From assembly GCA_902790375.1 (NCBI GenBank), contig CADARY010000041.1, positions 1 to 34,946 of the forward strand: 34,946 nucleotides of DNA, given 5' to 3'. This document shows, in pieces, positions 27,946 through 34,946 of the stretch. Position 1 is the first letter of the stretch. Every line of letters begins with the position of its first letter. The notes beneath the pieces were generated by a model. The model did not search any database. It was not told the DNA's origin and was given only the letters and a program-made list of their open reading frames with translations. The position numbers and the translations under genes were made by a program. Source of the stretch: Oscillospiraceae bacterium (GTDB lineage: Bacteria > Bacillota > Clostridia > Oscillospirales > Oscillospiraceae).

Positions 27946-28126
27946 ATTCTCTTCTTCCGTCCGGATAGGCAAGATAGGCTTTTTTCAGCTCGTCATCGTA
28001 ACGCGCCTGAGGAAGACCCTGTACGACCCGGATTTCCTCATCAATACGGATAGCCTCCTTAAACCTGCGTGTAATTTCCTCATCGGAAAGACCGCAGGTA
28101 TAGTCAAGCTGGTTTTTTTCCGGCAT
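27935..28126 (-). CDS. Small putative antitoxin of the zeta toxin
   Basis: The 63-residue charged, helix-rich protein (SDEEITRRFKEAIRIDEEIR in the middle) has no recognisable DNA-binding motif. It lies directly upstream of the zeta kinase gene with an 11-base overlap, the usual place of an antitoxin, and I infer that role from position. The ATG at 28126 has GGGAGG 7 bases upstream; a longer frame reaches back into gyrB but is not needed. It is not like epsilon or PezA by eye. It begins 32 bases after the gyrB stop. Confidence 0.7.
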   Translation of the reverse strand: MPEKNQLDYTCGLSDEEITRRFKEAIRIDEEIRVVQGLPQARYDDELKKAYLAYPDGRREYVS

Positions 28127-28158
28127 GTTGCTTCCTCCCTTATATTCTATGCGGCCTG

Positions 28159-28201
28159 TCAGATGTCCAGATTCACAACGTATTTCGCGTTCTGCTCGAT
28201 C
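28159..28201 (-). repeat. Direct repeat within gyrB 3' end (cassette-proximal copy)
   Basis: The last 43 bases of the intact gyrB, matching 27327-27369 at 41 of 43 positions. The repeat-to-repeat distance is 832 bases. Confidence 0.92.
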
Positions 28202-30090
28202 CACTCGCGGCGCGGCTCCACGTCCTCGCCCATGAGGATGGTGAAGACCTGGTCGGCCTCGATGGCGTCGTTGAGGGTGATGCGGCGGAGCGTTCTTGTC
28301 TCCGGGTCCATGGTGGTCTCCCAGAGCTCGTGGGGGTCCATCTCACCGAGACCCTTGAAGCGGGAGATATCCACCTTCGCGTTCTGGTTGTCGCTGCGCA
28401 GCTCTGCCGAGATCTTGTCGCGCTCCTCGTCGGAGTAGGCGACCTTCTGGGTCTTGCCGCGGGTGAGCTTATAGAGCGGCGGCACGGCGGAATAGACGTA
28501 GCCGCGCTCGATGAGCGGGCGCATGTAGCGGAAGAAGAAGGTCAGAAGCAGGGTGCGGATATGGCTGCCGTCCACGTCGGCATCGGCCATGATGATGATT
28601 TTGTGATAGCGGAGCTTCTCGATATTGAACTCGTCCCCGATGCCGGCGCCGAGGGCGACGATGAGGGGATAGAGCTTGTCGTTGCCGTAGATCTTGTCGG
28701 CGCGGGCCTTCTCCACATTGAGCATCTTGCCCCACATGGCGAGGATGGCCTGGAATCTCGAGTCCCTGCCCTGGATAGCGGAGCCCGCGGCGGAATCGCC
28801 CTCGACGATGTAGATCTCGCAGAGGCTGGGGTCGCGCTCGTTGCAGTCCTGGAGCTTGTCCGGCATCTGCCCGGACTCAAGACCCGTCTTGCGGCGGACG
28901 GAATCGCGGGCCTTGCGTGCGGCCTCGCGCGCGCGGTTTGCCATGAGCGCCTTGTCGAGAATGGCCTTGGCGACCTGGGGATGCTCCTCAAAATAGGTGG
29001 TGAGCTGATCGTTTACAAGCGAATCCACCAGCGTGCGGATATAGGCGTTTCCGAGCTTCTGCTTGGTCTGGCCCTCAAACTGCGCCTCGGGGAGCTTGAC
29101 GGAAATGACGGCGGAGATACCCTCGCGCACATCGTCGCCGGAGACCTTGTCGTCCCCCTTGATGATATTGTTTTTCTGGCCGTAGGCGTTGATGACACGG
29201 GTCAGGGCCGTTTTGAAGCCCGTCTCGTGCATGCCGCCCTCGGGCGTGTGGATGTCGTTGGCAAAGGAGACCAGCGTATCCTTGAAATCGTCGTTATACT
29301 GCAGGGCGATCTCAGCCACGGCGTCGCCCTTCTCGCCGGAGATGTAGATCACATCCTCGTGAATCGGGGTCTTGTGGCGGTTTAAGTAGCGCACGAACTC
29401 CCGGATGCCGCCCTCGTAGCGGAAGCGCTGGCTCTGCTCCTGGCCGGGGCGCTGATCCTCGATGGTGATGGCAAGGCCCGCGTTCAGGAAGGCCTGCTCG
29501 CGCATACGGCGGCGCAGGGTGTCATAGTCGTACACCGTTTCGTCAAACATTTCGGGGTCAGGCTTAAAGCGGACGGTGGTGCCGGTCTTATCCGTCTCTC
29601 CCACAACGCGCATGGGCTCTGTGATGGCGCCGCGGGAAAACTTCATGACATGGCGCTTGCCGTCCTTGCAGACCTCAACCTCCAGCCATTCGGAGAGGGC
29701 GTTGACAACCGAGGCGCCCACGCCGTGCAGACCGCCGGAGACCTTGTAGCCCCCGCCGCCGAACTTGCCGCCCGCGTGCAGCACGGTAAAGACCACCTCC
29801 AGGGCGGGCTTTCCGGTCTGCTCCTGAATATCCACGGGGATGCCGCGGCCGTTGTCGGAAACGCAGATGATATCGCCCGGCTCGATGACGACCTCGATAT
29901 GGGTGCAGTAGCCGGCCAGGGCCTCGTCGATGGAGTTGTCCACGATCTCATAGACCAGGTGATGCAGGCCCGACGAGGAGGTAGAGCCGATATACATGCC
30001 CGGCCGCTTGCGCACCGCCTCCAGTCCCTCAAGCACCTGGATCTGTGAGGCGTCATATTCCTGTGTTACTTTTTCAATATTGTCTGACAT
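28159..30090 (-). CDS. gyrB: DNA gyrase subunit B
   Basis: GyrB is the ATPase partner of GyrA. The 643-residue protein has the GHKL ATPase motifs DNSIDEA (about 51), DNGRGIP (about 79) and [14 protein letters not shown] (about 119), then the TOPRIM motifs EGDSAAGSA and DADVDGSHI, and ends with [10 protein letters not shown] as is normal. TAGGAG precedes the ATG at 30090, 9 bases after remB. Its last 43 bases are duplicated 832 bases downstream, so its 3' end was apparently replaced by an incoming copy while leaving the protein unchanged. Confidence 0.98.
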   Translation of the reverse strand: MSDNIEKVTQEYDASQIQVLEGLEAVRKRPGMYIGSTSSSGLHHLVYEIVDNSIDEALAGYCTHIEVVIEPGDIICVSDNGRGIPVDIQEQTGKPALEVVFTVLHAGGKFGGGGYKVSGGLHGVGASVVNALSEWLEVEVCKDGKRHVMKFSRGAITEPMRVVGETDKTGTTVRFKPDPEMFDETVYDYDTLRRRMREQAFLNAGLAITIEDQRPGQEQSQRFRYEGGIREFVRYLNRHKTPIHEDVIYISGEKGDAVAEIALQYNDDFKDTLVSFANDIHTPEGGMHETGFKTALTRVINAYGQKNNIIKGDDKVSGDDVREGISAVISVKLPEAQFEGQTKQKLGNAYIRTLVDSLVNDQLTTYFEEHPQVAKAILDKALMANRAREAARKARDSVRRKTGLESGQMPDKLQDCNERDPSLCEIYIVEGDSAAGSAIQGRDSRFQAILAMWGKMLNVEKARADKIYGNDKLYPLIVALGAGIGDEFNIEKLRYHKIIIMADADVDGSHIRTLLLTFFFRYMRPLIERGYVYSAVPPLYKLTRGKTQKVAYSDEERDKISAELRSDNQNAKVDISRFKGLGEMDPHELWETTMDPETRTLRRITLNDAIEADQVFTILMGEDVEPRREWIEQNAKYVVNLDI

Positions 30091-30099
30091 AAACTTCTC

Positions 30100-30393
30100 C
30101 TAACTGGATATTGTGCGGGCCGCCGGGGGCGTCGGCCCCTGCAGCTCGTTAGAACGCTTCAACAGCGTTGCGGTGTTCATCTGACTGAGGATCAGGCTGC
30201 GCTGTCCGCGGCCTTCACAGACCACGAAGGACTTGGGAATGTCCTCTGCGGCGTTTTCGACCTCGCCGGCCTTTTCGCAGGCCGAGAGAAAGCTTCGCGT
30301 GAGGCGGGACTGGCTTGTGATGTCAAGATCAAAGATGCCGATGATCTCATCATCCCGCACGACTTTGCCCTTACCGAGGTGCAGATATCTCAT
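30100..30393 (-). CDS. remB: Extracellular matrix regulator RemB (DUF370)
   Basis: RemB is a small regulator whose gene sits between recF and gyrB in Firmicutes; its homologue RemA in Bacillus binds DNA to activate matrix genes. The 97-residue protein has the family core (YLHLGKGKVVRDDEIIGIFD at the N-terminus, then SFVVCEGRGQRSLILSQM). GAGAGG precedes the ATG at 30393. Its last 14 residues, from about LQGPTPP onward, are encoded by a GGGGCCGACGCC half-palindrome related to the intergenic repeats of this region, so the C-terminus seems extended by repeat sequence. Confidence 0.88.
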   Translation of the reverse strand: MRYLHLGKGKVVRDDEIIGIFDLDITSQSRLTRSFLSACEKAGEVENAAEDIPKSFVVCEGRGQRSLILSQMNTATLLKRSNELQGPTPPAARTISS

Positions 30394-30438
30394 GCTGTTT
30401 TCCTCTCTCCGTCCGTTATATGATTCAGTTGTGTGTCG

Positions 30439-30511
30439 CAGGAGTCGATCCCCTGATCGGCCCGAAATGCCGGGCCGACCGTTTTGGGCCGATGAGGGCA
30501 TCGGCCCCTGC
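30439..30511. repeat. Compound palindromic repeat between recF and remB
   Basis: Contains CAGGAGTCGATCCCCTGATC, then GGCCCGAAATGCCGGGCC, then GGGCCGATG/CATCGGCCC (30486-30507), closed by outer arms GTCGCAGG and CCTGCGCGAC. It is the same family as 3103-3124 and 34693-34790. It fills most of the 139-base gap. Confidence 0.75.
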
Positions 30512-30532
30512 GCGACGGAAATTCCGGCTGCC

Positions 30533-31633
30533 TCACCGAATCCGGCCCCCCTCCACAAAGAGGACGCGCCCGCCGGTGCGTTTGGAGATTCCCTCATCCT
30601 CACAGCAGGTGATGAGCGTCTGACCGCCGCCGATGCGGTTGAGGACGAACTCCTGCCGCCGCTGATCGAGCTCGGAAAGCACGTCATCAAGCAGGAGGAT
30701 GGGATATTCGCCGGTTTCCTTCAGAAATATTTCCCGCTCGGCAAGCTTGAGAGACAGCGCCGCCGTCCTGGTCTGTCCCTGGGAGGCAAAGGCGCGGGCG
30801 TTTTTCCCGTTGATGTCGATCTCCAGATCGTCCTTGTGTGCGCCGGTCAGACACTGCGCGCTGTCCAGCTCCGCCTGGCGGTGCCGCTCCTGGTGTTCAC
30901 AGATATCATAATAGATTTCCCTGGCAGAGGCGAAGGGATCGCGCACGGAGCTCACGGTCTTATACTGTACCTGCAGCTCCTCCTGCCCGTCAGAAAAATC
31001 CCGGTGGATGGGGGCTGCCGCCTCACTCAGGCGCAGCGCGAAGGCTGCGCGGTAGCGGATGAGCTGGGCTGAGGCCCGGGCCATACCGTCGGAGAAATCA
31101 TCCAGCGTGTCGAGCAGGGCGGGCTTTTCGTGCCAATCCTTTAAGATACGGGTCTTGTTCTCATACAGACGGTTAAAGTCGGAGAGGATCTCGGCATAGC
31201 GCGGGCGGATCTGACAGATGGCGTTGTCCATGAGGCGCCGCCGCACCGCGGCTCCCTCCTTGATGAGGTTCAGATCATCCGGGCAGAAAAGCACGGTGTT
31301 GACCGTATCCGAAAGCTCTCCGGCATTTTTTCTGACGGCATTGACCAGAATGCGCTTGGGCCTGCCGGGGGTCAGGCGGATGTTCACGGTCTGCTCACGC
31401 CCGTGACTGAAGACGTCCGCGAGGATATCCGCCCCGTCGGAGTCAAAGCCCACAAGCTCCTTATCAAAGCGGGTACGAAAGCTCCTGCCCATGGCGAGCA
31501 TGTACACCGCCTCAAGAAGATTTGTCTTGCCCTGGGCGTTGGGGCCGCAGATGACGTTGGTGCCGGCGTCAAACTCCGCCGTTTCAAAGTCATAGTTGCG
31601 AAAGCCGTTTAACGCGATGCGCCGGACGATCAT
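30533..31633 (-). CDS. recF: DNA replication and repair protein RecF
   Basis: RecF is an SMC-like ATPase that helps load RecA at gaps. The 366-residue protein has Walker A GPNAQGKTN (about 31-39), the signature region SQGQTRTAALSLKLAERE and Walker B ILLLDDVLSELD. The ATG at 31633 overlaps the yaaA stop (ATGA) and has GGAG about 10 bases upstream. It is in its standard place after dnaN and yaaA. Confidence 0.97.
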   Translation of the reverse strand: MIVRRIALNGFRNYDFETAEFDAGTNVICGPNAQGKTNLLEAVYMLAMGRSFRTRFDKELVGFDSDGADILADVFSHGREQTVNIRLTPGRPKRILVNAVRKNAGELSDTVNTVLFCPDDLNLIKEGAAVRRRLMDNAICQIRPRYAEILSDFNRLYENKTRILKDWHEKPALLDTLDDFSDGMARASAQLIRYRAAFALRLSEAAAPIHRDFSDGQEELQVQYKTVSSVRDPFASAREIYYDICEHQERHRQAELDSAQCLTGAHKDDLEIDINGKNARAFASQGQTRTAALSLKLAEREIFLKETGEYPILLLDDVLSELDQRRQEFVLNRIGGGQTLITCCEDEGISKRTGGRVLFVEGGRIR

Positions 31634-31842
31634 GCCTTTACGATCTCCAGCACCGTGCCCTGAAAGTCCACCTTGTCCCCGGGGTAAAGCTTCCTGCCGC
31701 GCTGGGTGCAGGTCTCCCCGTTGACGCCGACAAGCCCGTCGGCAATGACCATCTTGGCCTCGCCCCCGGTTCCGACCAGCGCCGCGAATTTCAGCAGAGC
31801 GTCGAGCTTGATAAACTCAGTTGTGATTTCGATTCGTTCCAT
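31630..31842 (-). CDS. yaaA: S4-domain protein YaaA
   Basis: The 70-residue protein is an S4-type RNA-binding domain (KLDALLKFAALVGTGGEAK, then VNGETCTQRGRKLYPGD). This small gene lies between dnaN and recF in most Firmicutes and is thought to act in ribosome-related RNA binding. AGAGG precedes the ATG at 31842, and it overlaps recF by 4 bases. Confidence 0.93.
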   Translation of the reverse strand: MERIEITTEFIKLDALLKFAALVGTGGEAKMVIADGLVGVNGETCTQRGRKLYPGDKVDFQGTVLEIVKA

Positions 31843-31888
31843 AAAAACCTCTTTTTCAGTCTGGCGTTTTCAGTGACTCCAAACTGTT

Positions 31889-32995
31889 TCATGCGTGCAG
31901 CCGCACCGGCAGCACCATGTACGTAAAGTCCTCGCTGCCGTCGGCAGCCTTGATGATGCAGGGGGAGGCGGCGGAGTTGATGCAGAGCTTGAGCTCGTCC
32001 TTGCCGGCGGCCTTGAGGGCGTCCTTCATATAGCGGTCGTTGAAGCCGATGAGAAGCCCCTCGCCGTTTCCTTCACAGGTGCAGACGTCCTCCGCCCGGC
32101 CGATGGGGGTCACGCAGAGGCAGTCGATGGTGCCGTCGCCCATGGTCATGCGCACGGGGCTGGAGTTTTTCTCGCTGACAATGAGAGAGACGCGGTCGAT
32201 GGAGGCCATGAATTCCGCTCGGTCTACTTTGATCTCGTATTTGAAGGTCTCGGGAATTGAGCGGCGATAATTGAGAAATTCACCCTCGAGCCGGCGGGAA
32301 ACAACCACAGTGTCGCCGATCTCAAAGGAGATATGCCGGGAGCCGACAGAGATCGAAACATCCCCCTCCTCATCGGAGCAGATTTTTTCCACATCGCTCA
32401 GGGCAGTGCCGGGCACCACAAAGGTGCAGCTTTCAAGTCTGGAATCTGCAAGCTCCTCCGTCCTTCTCGCAAGGCGGTATCCGTCCACAGAGACAAGGGT
32501 CAGCCGCTTTTCCTCCACCTCGAAGAGAGTGCCGGTGTAGATGGGGCGCACCTCATCGGTGGAAACGGCGAAAATGGTCTTGTTGATCATATCCTTCAGG
32601 ATACGCTGAGGCAGGCGGATGGAATTGAGCGTGTCGAAGCTCGGCAGCTCCGGATAATCCTCCGCGCTGATGCCGAGGATGTTGAACTGGCTCTTGCCGC
32701 ATTTGACGGTGATATTTTCTTTTTCATCAGAAGAGACGGAAACGATACCGTCGGGCAGGCGGCGAATCATCTCGCCGAAGAGCCTGGCCCCCACGACGAC
32801 AACGCCGCGCTCGGCAATATCGGCTTCTATCCCGGTGACGATGCCCTCCTTGAGATCATAGCCCTTGACATAGAGCTTATCCTCGGCGCTGATCTGAAGA
32901 CCCTCCAGCGCGGGGATGGGGCTTTTGGAGGCGGCTGCGCGGGAGGCGATGCTGCAGGCAGTCTGGAGCATATATTTTTCACAGCTGAATTTCAT
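31889..32995 (-). CDS. dnaN: DNA polymerase III beta sliding clamp
   Basis: The 368-residue clamp protein holds the polymerase on DNA as a ring-shaped dimer. It has three similar domains; recognisable stretches are the N-terminal MKFSCEKYMLQTA, DGYRLARRTEE in the middle, and the C-terminal YMVLPVRL that forms the partner-binding pocket. GGAGG precedes the ATG at 32995. It is separated from dnaA by the 230-base origin region. Confidence 0.97.
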   Translation of the reverse strand: MKFSCEKYMLQTACSIASRAAASKSPIPALEGLQISAEDKLYVKGYDLKEGIVTGIEADIAERGVVVVGARLFGEMIRRLPDGIVSVSSDEKENITVKCGKSQFNILGISAEDYPELPSFDTLNSIRLPQRILKDMINKTIFAVSTDEVRPIYTGTLFEVEEKRLTLVSVDGYRLARRTEELADSRLESCTFVVPGTALSDVEKICSDEEGDVSISVGSRHISFEIGDTVVVSRRLEGEFLNYRRSIPETFKYEIKVDRAEFMASIDRVSLIVSEKNSSPVRMTMGDGTIDCLCVTPIGRAEDVCTCEGNGEGLLIGFNDRYMKDALKAAGKDELKLCINSAASPCIIKAADGSEDFTYMVLPVRLHA

Positions 32996-33225
32996 AGGAC
33001 TTCCTCCGAATCTATTTTTCTCTCAGCAAGAAAGAAAGGATATATTTTTAGTAGCAATAGTAGTAGACAAAATAATTGTGGAAAAGTGGGCTCATGCCTT
33101 AAAAAGCCTTGCTTTTGCCTGTTGACAAAAATGTGGACGGATTTGCCGCTTTCAACAGGCGCTGCATGCCCAAGTTTTTTCAACAACAAGAAAAATTTTT
33201 TCCACAGGATAATTGTTGAAAGCTT
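32996..33225. other. Chromosomal origin of replication oriC (dnaA-dnaN intergenic)
   Basis: This 230-base A+T-rich gap holds two consensus DnaA boxes of the form TTTTCCACA: 33077-33085 (minus strand) and 33198-33206 (plus strand). Next to the first lies a trinucleotide tract TAGTAGCAATAGTAGTAG (33049-33066) with the 3' end pointing to the box, as in the DnaA-trio elements of Bacillus oriC. An A+T-rich stretch (33038-33050) beyond it is the likely melting site. The position relative to dnaN matches Bacillus. Confidence 0.85.
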
Positions 33226-34548
33226 TCAGCCTTCCCGATCGTTGGAGTTGATGTTGCTTGTCACGTCCCGAACGATGGTGGCGGTCTTGTGATCGGTTTG
33301 AATGAGATTCTCAATTTTGCGGATAGAGCTCAGAACCGTAGCGTGATTGCGTCCTTCATAGAGCTCGCCGATCCCCTGGAGGGAGAGATCCGTGAGGGTG
33401 CGGATCAGATACATGGACACCTGCCGAGCCATGGCGGTGTTTTTCGAACGGCTCTGTCCGCGCAGCTCCTCCTCGTTGATTTGAAAGTAACGGGCAGTCT
33501 CGCGGATGATGATGGCGGGCGTAGGGGTAAAAATGCCCTCCTTCATAACATCCTTGATCGCGCGCTTGACCGAGTCGATGTTGATAATTTCATTGAGGAT
33601 TTCCTTATAGGCTGTGAGCTTTTTGATCACACCCTCGAGCCGACGGATATTGTCGGTGATGTTGTCTGAGATATAGAACACCGCATCGTCCGAGAGCATG
33701 AGACCGAGCTGGGCGGCCTTGTTGCGCGTGATGGCCATGCGCGTCTCCAGATCCGGCGGCTGGATATCCGCCATCAGGCCCCACTCAAAGCGGGTGCGCA
33801 GGCGGTCGTCGAGGGTCGCCATCTCCAGCGGGGGCCGGTCTGAGGTGATGACGATCTGATTGCCGGCCTCATAGATGCTGTTGAAGGTGTGGAAGAACTC
33901 GTTCTGCGTCTGCTGCTTGCCGGCGATAAACTGAATATCGTCCACCAGAAAGAGATCGACATTTCGGTATTTGTTGTGAAAATCCTCAGTCGTGCCGTTT
34001 TTGATGGCGCGGACGAGCTGATTTGTAAATTCGTCCCCCTTGATGTAGACGATGCGCTTTTTCGGTTCCCGCTCATGGATGGCATTGCCGATCGACAGCA
34101 GCAGATGGGTCTTGCCGAGGCCGGAGTTACCGTAAATGAAAAGGGGATTGTAGGTCTTGCCCGGATTTTCCGAGACAGCCACCGCGGCGGCGTGGGCAAA
34201 GCGGTTGGAATTGCCCACGATGAAGTGGTCGAAGGTATAGCCCGCCATCTCCGGCAGGGAGTTGAGATTGTCCTTCTGGGTAGGCATGTCGCTCAGCTCC
34301 TCCTCCGTGAGGACGAGCACCTCAAAATCCGAGGCAAAGAGATCATAGAGCGCGGCCTTGATACGATCGCTGAAGCGCTTTTGAATGATTTCCTGCTTAA
34401 ATTCGGAGCTGGTCTGCAAAATCAGACGGCAATCGTCCAGCTCCACGGGCACGCAGTCGAGAAACCAGGTCTCCATGGCCGTCGGCGTGAGCTGCTGGGC
34501 CAGGATGTCCAGGATTTTCTGCCATATATCTTTGACGGAATTTACCAA
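33226..34548 (-). CDS. dnaA: Chromosomal replication initiator DnaA
   Basis: DnaA binds DnaA boxes and melts oriC. The 440-residue protein has an N-terminal oligomerisation domain, the AAA+ ATPase with Walker A GNSGLGKTHLLLSIG and Walker B FLVDDIQFI, and the C-terminal DNA-binding domain with the signature segment YEGRNHATVLSSIRKIE. The start is TTG at 34548, with GGGGAG 10 bases upstream and an in-frame TAA two codons before it, so no earlier start is possible. Its promoter overlaps DnaA-box-like sequences, which suggests autoregulation. Confidence 0.98.
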   Translation of the reverse strand: MVNSVKDIWQKILDILAQQLTPTAMETWFLDCVPVELDDCRLILQTSSEFKQEIIQKRFSDRIKAALYDLFASDFEVLVLTEEELSDMPTQKDNLNSLPEMAGYTFDHFIVGNSNRFAHAAAVAVSENPGKTYNPLFIYGNSGLGKTHLLLSIGNAIHEREPKKRIVYIKGDEFTNQLVRAIKNGTTEDFHNKYRNVDLFLVDDIQFIAGKQQTQNEFFHTFNSIYEAGNQIVITSDRPPLEMATLDDRLRTRFEWGLMADIQPPDLETRMAITRNKAAQLGLMLSDDAVFYISDNITDNIRRLEGVIKKLTAYKEILNEIINIDSVKRAIKDVMKEGIFTPTPAIIIRETARYFQINEEELRGQSRSKNTAMARQVSMYLIRTLTDLSLQGIGELYEGRNHATVLSSIRKIENLIQTDHKTATIVRDVTSNINSNDREG

Positions 34549-34549
34549 C

Positions 34550-34558
34550 TTTTACACA
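34550..34558 (+). promoter_or_regulatory. DnaA box overlapping the dnaA translation start region
   Basis: TTTTACACA fits the relaxed box TTWTNCACA and lies right before the dnaA start codon, over the spacer from the ribosome binding site. Confidence 0.5.
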
Positions 34559-34599
34559 CTCCCCACGGCCTTTTTGCGCGCATATTCTTTAACTAATGT

Positions 34600-34628
34600 A
34601 TTATAACAGATTTCCACAAGGCTTTCAA
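34600..34628 (-). promoter_or_regulatory. dnaA promoter with embedded DnaA-box-like site
   Basis: On the minus strand TTGAAA (34628-34623) and perfect TATAAT (34605-34600) are spaced by 17 bases. The spacer holds TGTGGAAAT (34618-34610), one base off a DnaA box, so DnaA could block its own promoter. Confidence 0.8.
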
Positions 34629-34633
34629 GGTTT

Positions 34634-34678
34634 TTTGAAGCAGTAAATATAAATAATGTAAGGAAGTTTTGCTTCAAA
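34634..34678. repeat. 9-bp inverted repeat with A+T-rich loop upstream of dnaA
   Basis: TTTGAAGCA (34634-34642) and TGCTTCAAA (34670-34678) are perfect inverted copies 27 bases apart, just upstream of the dnaA -35 box. A regulator site or a structure is possible; no further evidence. Confidence 0.45.
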
Positions 34679-34692
34679 GCACGCGGGCATTA

Positions 34693-34790
34693 AAAAATGC
34701 AGGGGTCGATCCCCGGATCGACCTGTCGCATTCCGCACAATGCTGGAAAGGACAGGACGAAGAGGGCGTCGATCCCTGCTGTATTTTTTG
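34693..34790. repeat. Compound palindromic repeat upstream of dnaA
   Basis: Outer arms AAAAAATGCAGGGGTCGATCC and GTCGATCCCTGC-TGTATTTTTT face each other, with an inner GGGTCGATCC/GGATCGACC stem at 34702-34722. It is related to the 30439-30511 repeat. No gene is seen in 34549-34946; the rest of this stretch holds the dnaA promoter and repeats only. Confidence 0.65.
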
Positions 34791-34817
34791 ATTTATGGGT
34801 ATCGGCTTAACTCAGCT

Positions 34818-34895
34818 ATCTCCCGTCATTGCGAGCCAGTGCGCACACCAATGTCATTAAGGCAGCGAAGTGAAGCGAAAGACGGCGGGACAGGA
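34818..34895. repeat. Interspersed repeat, CGTCATTGCGAGCCAGTGCGCAC type
   Basis: CGTCATTGCGAGCCAGTGCG followed by ATGTCATTAAGGCAGCGAAGT resembles an intergenic repeat family often seen in clostridia, by memory. Ends CCCGTC and GACGGCGGG are partly complementary. No second copy is in this window. Confidence 0.4.
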
Positions 34896-34946
34896 AACCG
34901 AAGTCGTAAAGAAAAAGGGCATGGCAAGAAAGCAGACATAGTCTGC

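Noticed and set aside
33123-33139. TGTGGACGG as a third DnaA box in oriC
   Set aside because: It differs from the consensus at three of nine positions.

Overview
The window is a chromosomal origin region from a G+C-rich, probably spore-forming anaerobic Firmicute, most like the gut Oscillospiraceae group. Evidence for this is the order dnaA-dnaN-yaaA-recF-remB-gyrB-gyrA, Gram-positive ribosome binding sites, dipicolinate synthase genes, a sortase-type surface protein with InlB-like repeats, and interspersed palindromic repeats of a kind I associate with that group. No rRNA, tRNA or CRISPR array is visible. Genus-level placement cannot be made from sequence reading alone.

Layout from the left. 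A 95-bp repeat at the edge is followed by dpaB/dpaA (minus strand), then thyA-folA (plus), then a 1803-residue wall-anchored repeat protein (minus). Next is an anaerobic respiration block on the plus strand: a Tat-exported FMN/FAD reductase, an FMN-domain/NrfA fusion, the System II cytochrome c maturation genes resB and ccsA, and after a lone acpP (minus), tatB-tatA-tatC. From 16.9 kb to 34.5 kb every gene is on the minus strand: a PrsA-like foldase, mfd, an ABC half-transporter, rnhA, a small SHOCT-like membrane protein, gyrA, a two-gene zeta-toxin cassette, gyrB, remB, recF, yaaA, dnaN and dnaA. oriC lies between dnaA and dnaN, with DnaA boxes and a DnaA-trio tract.

How the genes work together. 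The Tat translocase next door can export the twin-arginine flavoenzyme. ResB and CcsA can attach the five hemes of NrfA. Both redox enzymes carry the same FMN attachment motif, which suggests extracytoplasmic flavin-mediated electron delivery to nitrite and to an unknown organic acceptor.

The most notable structure is an approximately 830-bp A+T-richer toxin-antitoxin cassette between gyrB and gyrA. It is flanked by a 43-bp near-perfect direct duplication of the gyrB 3' end, so the insertion restored an intact gyrB. Other points of interest are a perfect 95-bp repeat in three copies (one with terminal inverted repeats and a possible target duplication), a palindromic repeat that appears to encode the C-terminus of RemB, and the nrfA fusion without any visible nrfH.
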